A stretch of 64,000 nt of DNA, taken from Bacilli bacterium. GTDB lineage: Bacteria; Bacillota_I; Bacilli_A; RF39; UBA660. Both the position numbers and the translations under genes were made by a program. Positions 25,391-33,705 of this stretch are shown here, piece after piece (within the stretch, counting starts at the first letter, position 1; every line of letters starts with the position of its first letter). The notes beneath the pieces were generated by a model. It was not told the DNA's origin. It worked only from the letters and a program-made list of their open reading frames with translations, and searched no databases. The DNA lies in contig JAFWJA010000015.1 of assembly GCA_017511805.1 (NCBI GenBank), positions 129,098-193,097 of the forward strand, written 5' to 3'.

Positions 25391-25765
25391 ATCTATTAAT
25401 GCCATTATTACTATTACTAATGATATTAATAATCCAGTTAATGTTATATAGAATCCTATTCCAAAACCTACGTCAACTAATGGTTTAGGTGTATTAAATA
25501 ATCTTGAAGCATTTATAGAATCATATAATGTTATTCCTAATGAAATTATAGTTAGAATTAAAGGTGGTATTATTTTGTTTAGTAAGAATAATACTATAGA
25601 TATTATCATTGCTATTAGTATTATTATTCCATCTCCATCTATATAATTTACACTTAATGTTAAATATGAACTACTTACAGTAGCAATAGGTAGAAATACT
25701 CCTATTATTGTTAATATCATTGCTCCAATTCCTATATATTTTCCATATTTTTTAATAAAATCCAT
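25373..25765 (-). CDS. Small four-pass membrane protein, unknown function
   Basis: 130 residues with four hydrophobic segments (about 10-27, 47-61, 64-79 and 105-124) and a short basic C-terminus ending DKKTSK. No family recognised. AGGTAGGA precedes its ATG on the minus strand. It stands alone between the tRNAs and a divergent gene, with a terminator at its end. Confidence 0.65.
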   Translation of the reverse strand: MDFIKKYGKYIGIGAMILTIIGVFLPIATVSSSYLTLSVNYIDGDGIIILIAMIISIVLFLLNKIIPPLILTIISLGITLYDSINASRLFNTPKPLVDVGFGIGFYITLTGLLISLVIVIMALIDKKTSK

Positions 25766-25841
25766 TTTATCCTACCTTTCTATACTAATAATAACATATT
25801 ATCTATCTTATATTTCTAATTCATGGAATCATTTATAAAAA

Positions 25842-25870
25842 TTGACATTTTTTTACTTATATGTTAATAT
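25842..25870 (+). promoter_or_regulatory. Consensus promoter
   Basis: TTGACA (25842-25847), 17-base spacer, TAATAT (25865-25870) with an extended TG. It drives the anchored coiled-coil protein gene starting at 25897. Confidence 0.75.
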
Positions 25871-25896
25871 AATTGCTCGAAAAAGGGGGTGTAAAA

Positions 25897-26646
25897 ATGA
25901 AAAACATTAAAAAGAGATTCCTAATTGGAATTATTGGTGGTACATTAACAGCATTTGGATTAGGATTTGGTGTTGGTCATTTTAGTTCGAGTGGTGATGA
26001 TACTAAAAATGAATCTAGTCAAGAAACTACTATTGATGAAACTCTTTTAAAAGAATATTTAAAAGAATATGATGCAGAAAGAGATTCAGTACAAAAAGAA
26101 ATCGAAAATTTAAAAGCTGAAAAAGCTAGATTAGAAAAAGAAAAAGAAGAACAAAGTTCTGCTGAAGAAGTAGAATTATCTAGTGAAAGAGAAGCTTTAG
26201 AAAAAGAAATTGAAGAATTACAAAAACAAAAAGAAATGATTTTAAATTCTAAAGATTATAATGTATCTGATTTAATAGTAGTAGAAACTGATTTTAATCA
26301 TGATGGTAGAGATTATTACATTTTAGAAGCTACTGATGAAAAAGGCGTTTATAACGAAATTCATGGTACTTTTAAAGGTTGTTATATTGGTAACCATCCA
26401 GAAGAAGTTACTACTGATAATATAGATAGTTTAGAAAGACCACAATCAAAAATTGATTATGAAATGGTTCAACATAGTAAAGAGTATGTTCATTTTTATG
26501 ATTATGAACCATTAATAAATTATTTAGATGATAGTGAAATAGAATATATTGAAAATCATAATGGTGTTATTAATTCTATGGAATTAGATGAAACATTAAA
26601 TTCTATTAGAATTAATAATAAAAAATCAATAAATAAATCTCATTAA
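25897..26646 (+). CDS. Membrane-anchored coiled-coil protein, unknown function
   Basis: 249 residues. An N-terminal membrane anchor or uncleaved signal (about residues 8-27, Gly-rich: IGIIGGTLTAFGLGFGVG), then a long Glu/Lys coiled coil (about 45-120), then a globular C-terminal part with DFNHDGRDYYILEATDEKG, which looks like a beta-strand pair with a possible metal-binding DFNHDGRD turn. Not recognised. The start at 25897 has a perfect AAAGGGGGTG site. It is a single-gene unit with a strong promoter and terminator. Confidence 0.65.
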   Translation: MKNIKKRFLIGIIGGTLTAFGLGFGVGHFSSSGDDTKNESSQETTIDETLLKEYLKEYDAERDSVQKEIENLKAEKARLEKEKEEQSSAEEVELSSEREALEKEIEELQKQKEMILNSKDYNVSDLIVVETDFNHDGRDYYILEATDEKGVYNEIHGTFKGCYIGNHPEEVTTDNIDSLERPQSKIDYEMVQHSKEYVHFYDYEPLINYLDDSEIEYIENHNGVINSMELDETLNSIRINNKKSINKSH

Positions 26647-26651
26647 GATTT

Positions 26652-26681
26652 AACTCATAGTGAAATACTATGAGTTTTTTT
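26652..26681 (+). terminator. Intrinsic terminator
   Basis: Perfect ACTCATAGT / ACTATGAGT stem, 5-base loop, seven T. Confidence 0.88.
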
Positions 26682-26726
26682 ATTATATATTTTTATTTTT
26701 TACATATACTAGTAATAGGTGATTAT

Positions 26727-27185
26727 ATGAAAATTAACTATAAAAAACTATTTCTTTATATAGGTATTACCTTATTAATTGGAGGTATACCTAGTATATT
26801 TGTTATGACTAATAACGTTTATGAAAAGTTAAATAAACCAGTTTTATCTCCTCCTGGATTCATTTTTCCTATAGTATGGACTATTTTATTTATTCTAATG
26901 GGGATATCAATTTATAAAGCTGACTATGATAAAGGTAAAGATTTTAATCCAAACGTAATATATTTTATTCAATTATTTGTTAATGCTTTATGGACACCAA
27001 TATTCTTTGGCCTAAATGCATATTTATTTGCGTTTATTTGGCTTATTTTACTATTTATACTAGTAATATATATGGTTTACAAATTCTATTATATTAACCA
27101 TATAAGTGCGTATTTAAATATACCTTATATTATATGGTTATTATTCGCAGGTTATTTAAATTTGTTTATATTTTTATTAAATTAA
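26727..27185 (+). CDS. tspO: TspO/MBR family membrane protein
   Basis: 152 residues with five membrane segments. Family motifs: YEKLNKPVLSPPGFIFPIVWTILFILMG (the conserved P-x-x-x-P-P loop and W) and FVNALWTPIFFGLNAY. TspO proteins bind porphyrins and other ligands; the cellular role in Firmicutes is unsettled. The start at 26727 follows TAGGTGAT; an ATG at 26670 lies inside the previous terminator and is rejected. Confidence 0.9.
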   Translation: MKINYKKLFLYIGITLLIGGIPSIFVMTNNVYEKLNKPVLSPPGFIFPIVWTILFILMGISIYKADYDKGKDFNPNVIYFIQLFVNALWTPIFFGLNAYLFAFIWLILLFILVIYMVYKFYYINHISAYLNIPYIIWLLFAGYLNLFIFLLN

Positions 27186-27210
27186 AAATACCTATTTAAG
27201 GTATTTTTTA
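27184..27210. terminator. Bidirectional terminator between convergent genes
   Basis: AAAAATACC / GGTATTTTT inverted repeat with flanking A and T runs. Confidence 0.8.
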
Positions 27211-27443
27211 TATTTTTTTAATAAATTATATAACTTTAAATAATTATTCAAGGATATATTATTTTTTATATCATTCATAATAGATGATTCTTCATCTATT
27301 ATTTTTTTGTATTCAGTTTTTATAAGTTTAAATAGGTATTCAAATTCTGAATCTGATAAATAAATAGATTTATTATTTAAGAAATTTAATGCTTGTTCTT
27401 TTGTTAAATTATTAATATATATTTTTATTAAGTCAATATTCAT
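27192..27443 (-). CDS. Small helical protein, unknown function
   Basis: 83 residues, soluble, helical, Asn/Lys/Leu-rich. LTKEQALNFLNNKSIYLSDSEFEYLFKLIKTEYKKI resembles a short helical-bundle domain, but I know no function. On the minus strand the ATG is preceded by a GGTGATTAT site typical of this genome, which supports a real gene. It converges on tspO and diverges from the PBP2 gene. Confidence 0.6.
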   Translation of the reverse strand: MNIDLIKIYINNLTKEQALNFLNNKSIYLSDSEFEYLFKLIKTEYKKIIDEESSIMNDIKNNISLNNYLKLYNLLKKYKKYLK

Positions 27444-27509
27444 ATAATCACCAGTTAAATATATGTATTTTTATTTGTTTTTATAACCAAAATAATACTG
27501 GAGGTTATT

Positions 27510-29519
27510 ATGAAAATAAACTTAAATACGAGGTTATATATTATCTTATCTATTTCAATTATTTGTTTTATTCTTATAATTTATCAAATATCAAATATAA
27601 TGTTATTTAATAAAGAAAAATTTAATAAAATGTTATCTGATTTAACTATCAATGTAGTTGAGGGAACATCAGTACCTAGAGGTAGAATTTATGATAGAAA
27701 TTATAATCTTTTAGTGGATAATGTAGGTGTTAAGACAATTTATTATAAAAGAGAAAAAGGTACATCTACAAAGGATCTTATAAATATTATAAAGTTATTA
27801 AAAGATAATATAGAAATTGATACATCTAATATAAGTGATAGAAATTTAAAAGAATATTATATAGTTTTATATGAAGATGAAGCTAATAAATTAGTTACTG
27901 AAGATGAACTAAATAGTTATAAAGAGAGAAAGATTAGTTCAACTGATTTATTAAATATAAAACTAGATAGAATAACTAATGAAGAACTAAATAAAATTGA
28001 TAAAGAAGAAGCATATTTATATTATTTAATGACTAAAGGATATTATTATGATGAGAATATTATTAAAACTTACGCAACAGAAGAAGAATATGCATTTGTA
28101 GCGTCTAATGTAGATAAATTAAAAGGTGTTAATGTTAAGTTAGAATGGGAGAGAAAGTATTTATATGGAGATACTTTTAGAACAATACTAGGTAATATAT
28201 CTAATTCTAGTTCTGGTATACCAAAAGAATTAAAAGATTATTATTTGAGTAAAGGATATTCACTTAATGATAAAGTTGGAGTTAGTTATTTAGAATATCA
28301 ATATGAAGATATATTAAAGGGAGAGAAACCAGTATATAAATTAAATGATGATAATAGTTATTCTATTATTAAAGAAGGAATTAGAGGTAATGATATAGTA
28401 TTAACAATAGATATAAATATTCAAAAAGAAGTAGAACAAATATTAAAAGAAGAAGTAGTTAACGCTAAACTAAATAATTATAATACTGAATATTATGATG
28501 GATCTCATGTTATAGTTGTTGAACCCTCTACTGGAGAAATACTAGCTTTTTCATCAATTTTTATGCTTGAAAAGAACGGAGAAATATCTTTATATGATAA
28601 TTCACCAGCATTACTAACTAATCCTGTAACACCTGGATCTATGGTCAAAGGAGCATCTATTTCTACCGGATTTAAAGAAGGGGTGATAGAACCAGGTACG
28701 ACGTTCATGGATGAATGTGTTAAGATTCAAAATACACCAGAAAAATGTTCCTGGATTAGTGGAATAGGAGTAGTAAATGATGTAGAAGCACTTGCCATTT
28801 CATCTAACGTATATCAATATAAAACTGCGATGAGAGTAGCTAAAGCAAATTATTATTATAATGGCCCTCTTGTAATAGATGAAACAGCTTTTGATAAGTA
28901 TAGATCTATGTTTAAAGAATATGGACTAGGTGAAAAAACAAATATAGATTTACCAGTAGAATCAGAAGGTGTAATAGGTACTAAAAAAGATGCTGGATTG
29001 TTATTAGATTTATCTATTGGACAATATGATTCATATACACCAATTCAAATAGCAAGTTATATTAGTACTATAGCCATGTCTGGTGATAGATATCAGTTAC
29101 ATTTTCTTAAAGAAATTAGAAATCCTTCTGATTCAGATGAAATAGGTACTTTAAAAGAAAAAATAGAACCAAAACTAGTTCATAAAGTAGATTTAGATCC
29201 AATATATATGTCTAGAATAAGAGAAGGTTTTAGTAGAGTTATGGACTCGACAGGATATGATTATATGGGTGATATACCATATCCATCTGGTAAAACAGGA
29301 TCTGCTGAAACATTTAAGGATACAGATAATGATGGAAACATAGATACAGAAACATTATCTAAGGGTTTTGTTGGGTACGCTCCTAGTGATAATCCTAGGT
29401 TTTCTATGGTAATTTTATCTCCAAATGTAAAAAAAGGCCATAATAATGACTATACATCGCCTGTAAACTATAAAATAAGTAAAAGAGTTGCTAGTAAAGT
29501 ATTTGAATTTTTGCAATAA
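27510..29519 (+). CDS. mrdA: Class B penicillin-binding protein, PBP2/MrdA (elongation) type
   Basis: 669 residues: cytosolic tail, one membrane segment (about 8-29), dimerisation domain with SVPRGRIYDRNYNLLVDN, a long middle insertion, and a transpeptidase domain. Active-site motifs: TPGSMVKG (SxxK), ISSNVYQ (SxN) and SGKTGSAETF (KTG). No PASTA domain, in contrast to the protein at 10887. It likely crosslinks side-wall peptidoglycan; the middle insertion fits PBPs of the PbpH/Pbp2a branch. GGAGG precedes the ATG. No rodA is adjacent. Confidence 0.88.
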   Translation: MKINLNTRLYIILSISIICFILIIYQISNIMLFNKEKFNKMLSDLTINVVEGTSVPRGRIYDRNYNLLVDNVGVKTIYYKREKGTSTKDLINIIKLLKDNIEIDTSNISDRNLKEYYIVLYEDEANKLVTEDELNSYKERKISSTDLLNIKLDRITNEELNKIDKEEAYLYYLMTKGYYYDENIIKTYATEEEYAFVASNVDKLKGVNVKLEWERKYLYGDTFRTILGNISNSSSGIPKELKDYYLSKGYSLNDKVGVSYLEYQYEDILKGEKPVYKLNDDNSYSIIKEGIRGNDIVLTIDINIQKEVEQILKEEVVNAKLNNYNTEYYDGSHVIVVEPSTGEILAFSSIFMLEKNGEISLYDNSPALLTNPVTPGSMVKGASISTGFKEGVIEPGTTFMDECVKIQNTPEKCSWISGIGVVNDVEALAISSNVYQYKTAMRVAKANYYYNGPLVIDETAFDKYRSMFKEYGLGEKTNIDLPVESEGVIGTKKDAGLLLDLSIGQYDSYTPIQIASYISTIAMSGDRYQLHFLKEIRNPSDSDEIGTLKEKIEPKLVHKVDLDPIYMSRIREGFSRVMDSTGYDYMGDIPYPSGKTGSAETFKDTDNDGNIDTETLSKGFVGYAPSDNPRFSMVILSPNVKKGHNNDYTSPVNYKISKRVASKVFEFLQ

Positions 29520-29521
29520 TA

Positions 29522-29530
29522 TGTTATAAT
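29522..29530 (+). promoter_or_regulatory. Extended -10 promoter of rpmG
   Basis: TGTTATAAT, 34 bases before the rpmG ATG. Confidence 0.5.
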
Positions 29531-29564
29531 TAATCAAGTAATTGAAGAAAGAGGAGGAAAGATT

Positions 29565-29756
29565 ATGGCAGGTTCAAAGAAAAAAGAAGCTAGAAGTTAT
29601 GTTGCTTTAGAATGTACAGTATGTAAAGAAGAGAACAAAGTTTCTAGAGAAAATTATTTTGTAGAAAAAAATAAGACTAATACGCCTGATCGTTTAGAAT
29701 TAAATAAATATTGTCCAGTTTGTAAAAAGCATACTGCTCATAAAGAAAAGAAATAA
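29565..29756 (+). CDS. rpmG: 50S ribosomal protein L33 (zinc-binding type)
   Basis: 63 residues with [20 protein letters not shown] and [20 protein letters not shown]. All four zinc-ligand cysteines are present (C+ form). A strong AGAGGAGG site precedes the ATG. Confidence 0.93.
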   Translation: MAGSKKKEARSYVALECTVCKEENKVSRENYFVEKNKTNTPDRLELNKYCPVCKKHTAHKEKK

Positions 29757-29789
29757 GGATAGAGACTTATTTTTTTTGAAGGAGATATT

Positions 29790-30692
29790 ATGAAAAAAGT
29801 GGTTGTTGTTGGTTGTGGTAACGTAGGAATGGCTTATATTAATAACCTTGTTAACACAAATGGTTTAGTTAATGAAATTACTTTAATTGATATTAATAGG
29901 GATAAAATATTAGGAGAAGCAATGGATTTAAATCATGCTAGTGTAGTATTTAATACTAATATTAAAATAATAGCAGGAGAATATAAAGATTGTTTTAATG
30001 CTGATATAGTAGTTATAGCTGCTGGTTTAAATCAAGAAAAGGGAGAAACTAGATTACATTTAATAAAAAGAAATAAAACTATTATTGAAACTATAGTTGA
30101 TGAAGTTATGGCTAGTGGATTTAATGGAATTTTCTTAGTTGCTACTAATCCTGTTGATATAATGACATATATAGTTAAAGAAAAATCTGGTTTACCAGTT
30201 AGTAAAGTAATAGGGACTGGTACATTATTAGATACAGAAAGATTAAAATATTTATTAAGTCAAAAGATTAAAATTAATACAGAAAATATACATGCATATG
30301 TAGTTGGAGAACATGGAGATAGTTCATTTGTTGTATGGTCTAAATCTACTGTAGGAATGGTTCCAATTTTAAATACTGTTTCTGTAGAAGACTTAGATGC
30401 TATTGAAAATGAAGTTAGACAATTAGCGTATAAAATAATTAGTTATAAAGATTATACTAGTTATGGTGTAGCTATGTGTATGCTTAAAATTACTAAAGCT
30501 ATTCTTAGTGATCAAAATCTAGTATTAAATGTTTCTTCTTATGTTGATGGAATATATATAGGTATGCCATCAGTAATAGGTAAAGATGGTGTTAAAGGTA
30601 CTATGAAAATTAACTTTAATGAAGAAGAAACTGAAAAATTTGAAAAATCTAAAAAAGTTATAAAAGATGCCATAAATAGTTTGGAGGAATAA
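29790..30692 (+). CDS. ldh: L-lactate dehydrogenase (or L-2-hydroxyacid dehydrogenase of the same family)
   Basis: NAD-dependent reduction of pyruvate to lactate, which regenerates NAD during fermentation. 300 residues: Rossmann loop VVGCGNVGMAY, substrate loop AGLNQEKGETRLHL (Gln at the LDH-specific position and catalytic Arg), LDTERLKYLL (Asp/Arg pair) and VVGEHGDSSF (catalytic His). The L-2-hydroxyisocaproate dehydrogenase branch shares these residues, so the exact keto-acid is open. GAAGGAG precedes the ATG. Confidence 0.85.
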   Translation: MKKVVVVGCGNVGMAYINNLVNTNGLVNEITLIDINRDKILGEAMDLNHASVVFNTNIKIIAGEYKDCFNADIVVIAAGLNQEKGETRLHLIKRNKTIIETIVDEVMASGFNGIFLVATNPVDIMTYIVKEKSGLPVSKVIGTGTLLDTERLKYLLSQKIKINTENIHAYVVGEHGDSSFVVWSKSTVGMVPILNTVSVEDLDAIENEVRQLAYKIISYKDYTSYGVAMCMLKITKAILSDQNLVLNVSSYVDGIYIGMPSVIGKDGVKGTMKINFNEEETEKFEKSKKVIKDAINSLEE

Positions 30693-30696
30693 AATT

Positions 30697-31257
30697 ATGA
30701 TGATAGATATTAATGATATTAAAAATGGTATGACTGTTATTATTGAAGGACAATTATACCAAATAGTAGATTTCTTACATGTTAAACCTGGTAAAGGTTC
30801 AGCTTTCATGAAAATGAAATTAAAGAATTTAAGAGCAGGAACTACATTAGAAAAAACTATGAATACTAATATTAAGATTGAAAAGGCTAGTGTTACTAAA
30901 ATGCCTATGTCTTATTTATATTCTACTGGTGATTCATATGTATTCATGAATATGGAAACTTATGATCAAGTTGAATTAGCAGGTAAACAAATTGAAGAAG
31001 AAGCTAAATATTTAAAAGAAAACTTAGATGTTGAACTAGTTTACTATGGAGATGAATTATTAGGATTAAATTTACCAGAAAAAATAGATTATGTTGTTAC
31101 TAATACTATGGACGCTGTTAAAGGTAATACTACTAATAATGCTCAAAAAGATGCTGAATTAGAAAATGGTTTAGTAGTTAAAGTTCCATTATTTATTAAT
31201 AATGGTGATGAAATAGTTGTTTCAACTAAAGATGGAAAGTATGTATCAAGAAAGTAA
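30697..31257 (+). CDS. efp: Elongation factor P
   Basis: Relieves ribosome stalling at polyproline. 186 residues with three beta-barrel domains: INDIKNGMTVIIEGQLYQIVDFLHVKPGKGSAF, with Lys at the modified loop tip, YVFMNMETYDQVEL and the C-terminal NNGDEIVVSTKDGKYVSRK. The first ATG (30697) is nine bases after GGAGG and is preferred over the second three bases later. It is followed by a spoIIIAH homologue, as efp precedes the spoIIIA operon in Bacillus. Confidence 0.95.
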   Translation: MMIDINDIKNGMTVIIEGQLYQIVDFLHVKPGKGSAFMKMKLKNLRAGTTLEKTMNTNIKIEKASVTKMPMSYLYSTGDSYVFMNMETYDQVELAGKQIEEEAKYLKENLDVELVYYGDELLGLNLPEKIDYVVTNTMDAVKGNTTNNAQKDAELENGLVVKVPLFINNGDEIVVSTKDGKYVSRK

Positions 31258-31272
31258 TACTTTCTTTTTTTT
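31248..31272 (+). terminator. Intrinsic terminator after efp
   Basis: AAGAAAGTA / TACTTTCTT hairpin over the stop codon with T run. Confidence 0.85.
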
Positions 31273-31322
31273 GTAATAAAAATTAATGCCATTAATATAA
31301 TGTAATATAGATGGAGGATAAT

Positions 31323-31826
31323 ATGATAAAAAGACAAAGTATATGGGCATTAACTTTATTTAGTTTAATATTAATACTTAGTGTTTATTATATAACTTTA
31401 CCTGAAGAAATAGATGCGGTTATAAAAGAGAATGATATAAAAGAGACTATTGAAGAAAAAGATGATAATGAATATATAACTACCTTAAAACTAGAAAATG
31501 AAGAAGAAAAAAGTAAGAAGAAAAAAGAATTACAAGAAATAATGAATAAAGAAGATGCGACTAAAGAAGAAAAAAATAATGCTTATGAAGAATTGAAGAT
31601 GCTTAATCTTATTAAGGGTAAAGAGGATGAAATAATTGTTGCTATTAAAGATAAATATAAATTAGATAATTTTGTAAGTATAGATCAAGATCAAGTAAAA
31701 GTAATACTAATAAAAAAAGATCATGATTCTTCATTAGCGTCAGATATTATGACATTTGTACAAACTTATTTTGATGAAAAAATGTTTATTTCAGTTAAAT
31801 TTACTGATGAAGAAAAAGAACAATAA
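31323..31826 (+). CDS. spoIIIAH: SpoIIIAH-like sporulation protein
   Basis: In Bacillus SpoIIIAH forms, with SpoIIQ, a channel between mother cell and forespore. The 167-residue protein begins MIKRQSIWALTLFSLILILSVYYITLP, very close to the membrane anchor of SpoIIIAH (IWxLTxxSLxxxLSVYY), followed by a charged spacer and the YscJ/FliF-like domain with KEELQ/IMNKEDATKEEKNNAYEELKMLN and an EDEIIVAIKDKYKLDNFVSIDQDQVKV strand-helix pattern. GGAGG precedes the ATG at 31323. The spoIIIAA-AG genes are absent; efp lies directly upstream. Confidence 0.88.
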   Translation: MIKRQSIWALTLFSLILILSVYYITLPEEIDAVIKENDIKETIEEKDDNEYITTLKLENEEEKSKKKKELQEIMNKEDATKEEKNNAYEELKMLNLIKGKEDEIIVAIKDKYKLDNFVSIDQDQVKVILIKKDHDSSLASDIMTFVQTYFDEKMFISVKFTDEEKEQ

Positions 31827-31844
31827 CAAAATTGTTCTTTTTTT
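31816..31844 (+). terminator. Intrinsic terminator after spoIIIAH
   Basis: AAAGAACAAT / ATTGTTCTTT hairpin with seven T. Confidence 0.85.
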
Positions 31845-31895
31845 CATATAATACTATGAGTAATTAATATACCTCTATAGAAAGTGAGGAATAAA

Positions 31896-32102
31896 ATGAC
31901 TAAAGGAATTCTTACTAAAAGAGAAAGAGAAGTTTTTGAATTATTAATAGTTAATTATACTACTAAAGAAATAGCGCTTAAACTTAATATTAGTGAAAAA
32001 ACAGTTAGAAATCATATTTCTAATGTTATGCAAAAACTTGGAGTAAAGGGTAGAAGTAGTGCTGTAGTTGAATTACTTAAATTAAATGAGATTTCTATAT
32101 AG
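31896..32102 (+). CDS. gerE: GerE-type LuxR-family late-sporulation regulator
   Basis: 68 residues, almost entirely a LuxR helix-turn-helix: LTKREREVFELLIVNYTTKE then ISEKTVRNHISNVMQKLGVKGRSSAVVELLKLNE. This matches Bacillus GerE nearly residue for residue across the helix-turn-helix, and the length (no receiver domain) fits GerE, which acts with sigma-K on coat genes in the mother cell. Start at 31896 follows AGTGAGG; a GTG 12 bases earlier is possible. Confidence 0.9.
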   Translation: MTKGILTKREREVFELLIVNYTTKEIALKLNISEKTVRNHISNVMQKLGVKGRSSAVVELLKLNEISI

Positions 32103-32116
32103 ATTTCTCATTTTTT
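32084..32116 (+). terminator. Intrinsic terminator after gerE
   Basis: AAATGAGA / TCTCATTT inverted repeat around the stop, followed by T run. Confidence 0.8.
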
Positions 32117-32150
32117 GTTATTTTTAACATATTATTAAATAGGTGATATT

Positions 32151-33044
32151 ATGATAAAAAGATTATCTACTAATAAAATAATTAGAATGAGTTCATTATT
32201 ATTTATATTATTACTTTTATATATTTTTCCTAGTAATAAGACTTATGAAGTTAAAACTAAACAAGTTAGTAATAATACTAATTATCATGATATATTTTTA
32301 TTAGATAAAAATGGATATGTATCTAAAACTACAATAGCAGTTTCTTCAATTGAAAAAGAAAAACTAGCACTAGATTTACTTACTTCATTAACTATAAATA
32401 GTAAGAATAAGAATAAAATACCAGAAGGTTTTAGTTCTTTAATACCAAAGAAAACTAGTATTCAAAAGGTAAGAATTGATAATGAAACTATAACTGTTTC
32501 TTTTTCTCCTGAAATAAAAGTTAGTAAAAACAAAACTAAGATGGTAGAATCTATTGTTTATACATTAACTAGTATTGATAATATTAAAAAAGTATATTTA
32601 ATGATAGATAATAAAGAAGACGATTATTTTAGTAATAACTATGATAGATCAATTGGAATAAACCACCAGTATGATATAAATTCTATTCATGATCTAAGTA
32701 CGGTAACACTATATTATGTATCAAAAAATAGTTCTAATGAGTATTATATTCCTGTTACTAAAATGTTAAATACGAAAGAAGATAAAATAAAGGTTATAAT
32801 TGATGAATTAGCATCTAAATCTTCATACGAAAGTAATCTAATGAGTTATTTGAATTATGAAACTAAACTTACTAATTATGAAATAGAAGATAATGATATT
32901 AAATTATATTTTACTGATTCAATATTAAGCTCTAAAAGTGATAATAAAATATTAGAGGAAGTAAAGTATAGTATTTCTTATTCTATAAAAGATAGTATAG
33001 AAGTTAGTAATATTCATTTTTTTGTAAATGATGAAGAAATTTAA
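32151..33044 (+). CDS. gerM: GerM-like protein with two GerMN domains
   Basis: 297 residues: membrane anchor (about 13-28), then two tandem GerMN (sporulation/germination) domains. Repeat pattern is visible in KEKLALDLLTSLTINSKN...GFSSLIPKKTSIQKVRIDNETITVSFS and KEDKIKVIIDELASKSSYESNLMSYLNYETKLTNYEIEDNDIKLYF. GerM is a sporulation and germination factor linked to spore cortex and SpoIIIAG-SpoIIQ assembly in Bacillus. No lipobox cysteine is seen, unlike Bacillus GerM. GGTGAT precedes the ATG. Confidence 0.82.
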   Translation: MIKRLSTNKIIRMSSLLFILLLLYIFPSNKTYEVKTKQVSNNTNYHDIFLLDKNGYVSKTTIAVSSIEKEKLALDLLTSLTINSKNKNKIPEGFSSLIPKKTSIQKVRIDNETITVSFSPEIKVSKNKTKMVESIVYTLTSIDNIKKVYLMIDNKEDDYFSNNYDRSIGINHQYDINSIHDLSTVTLYYVSKNSSNEYYIPVTKMLNTKEDKIKVIIDELASKSSYESNLMSYLNYETKLTNYEIEDNDIKLYFTDSILSSKSDNKILEEVKYSISYSIKDSIEVSNIHFFVNDEEI

Positions 33045-33052
33045 GTTAATAC

Positions 33053-33081
33053 TTGAATTATTATTTAATTTATGATATTAT
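33053..33081 (+). promoter_or_regulatory. tRNA-Arg promoter
   Basis: TTGAAT (33053-33058), 17-base spacer, TATTAT (33076-33081) with TGA upstream of the -10 box. Confidence 0.8.
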
Positions 33082-33105
33082 TTATATGTCTTTAAAAAGA
33101 CATGT

Positions 33106-33182
33106 GGCTCAGTAGCTCAGTTGGATAGAGCAACGCCCTTCTAAGGCGGCGGTCGGGGGTTCGAATCCCTCCTGGGTCACCA
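33106..33182 (+). tRNA. tRNA-Arg(TCT)
   Basis: 77 bases with encoded CCA. Acceptor GGCTCAG / CTGGGTC with two wobble pairs; anticodon stem ACGCC / GGCGG with loop CTTCTAA. It reads AGA, by far the most used Arg codon here. Confidence 0.95.
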
Positions 33183-33191
33183 CTTAGACTT

Positions 33192-33220
33192 TTAGAACTA
33201 GAAATAGTTCTTTTTTTTTA
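33192..33220 (+). terminator. Intrinsic terminator after tRNA-Arg
   Basis: AGAACTA-GAAA-TAGTTCT hairpin with a long T run. Confidence 0.88.
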
Positions 33221-33230
33221 TTTTGTAAAT

Positions 33231-33247
33231 TTGAAAATAATTTTCAA
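33231..33247 (+). promoter_or_regulatory. Palindromic operator 1 upstream of the fur-family promoter
   Basis: TTGAAAAT-A-ATTTTCAA, a perfect 8-1-8 palindrome ending eight bases before the -35 box. The 7-1-7 core TGAAAATnATTTTCA is of the Fur/Zur-family type. Confidence 0.7.
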
Positions 33248-33254
33248 TTTAGTA

Positions 33255-33282
33255 TTGTTTTTTATAAAATTAAGAGTATAAT
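33255..33282 (+). promoter_or_regulatory. Promoter of the fur-family operon
   Basis: TTGTTT (33255-33260), 16-base spacer, TATAAT (33277-33282), bracketed by the two palindromes. Confidence 0.7.
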
Positions 33283-33287
33283 GAATA

Positions 33288-33302
33288 TGAAAATGATTTT
33301 CA
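33288..33302 (+). promoter_or_regulatory. Palindromic operator 2 at the transcription start
   Basis: TGAAAAT-G-ATTTTCA, perfect 7-1-7, same core as operator 1, placed over the expected start site six bases after the -10 box. Confidence 0.75.
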
Positions 33303-33318
33303 AATTGGAGATGAAAGT

Positions 33319-33705
33319 ATGACATATAATACTAAACAAAAAGATATTATATTAGAAGTTATTAAACATAAACATACTGATTTTACTATTAAAGATATTT
33401 TAAATGAAGTAGATGGTAAAATTGGTCTTACTACAATATATAGATTGGTTGATAAACTAGTTGATGAAGGTATTATTAGTAAAGATAGTAAGGGAAACTA
33501 CCAATATTTAGGTAAATGTGATAAGGATAATCACTTCTTCATTAAGTGCGAGAATTGCGGTAAGTTAGAACACATTGACTGTGATTGTATAACTGATTTA
33601 TGGAGTCACATTAATAAAGAACATAAATTTGTTCCTACAAAGGATCAAGTTGTAATTAATGGTATTTGTGAAAAATGTAGTAGAAAAGAGGTTAAAGTAT
33701 GTTAG
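33319..33705 (+). CDS. Fur-family metal-dependent repressor (Zur- or Fur-like)
   Basis: 128 residues. Winged helix with IKDILNEVDGKIGLTTIYRLVDKLVDEGIISKDSKGNYQYLG, then the dimer/metal domain DNHFFIKCENCGKLEHIDCDC and the second zinc pair CEKC near the end (structural CxxC...CxxC zinc site). The CENCGK-LEHIDCDC stretch is Zur-like, but Fur, Mur and PerR share much of it. It starts an operon of metal permeases and has two matching palindromes at its own promoter, so autorepression is likely. GGAG precedes the ATG. Confidence 0.85.
   Translation: MTYNTKQKDIILEVIKHKHTDFTIKDILNEVDGKIGLTTIYRLVDKLVDEGIISKDSKGNYQYLGKCDKDNHFFIKCENCGKLEHIDCDCITDLWSHINKEHKFVPTKDQVVINGICEKCSRKEVKVC

Noticed and set aside
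31845..31853. CATATAATA upstream of gerE as a sigma-K-type -10 box
   Set aside because: The match is short and the -35 element of that sigma is too degenerate to distinguish from chance in this base composition.
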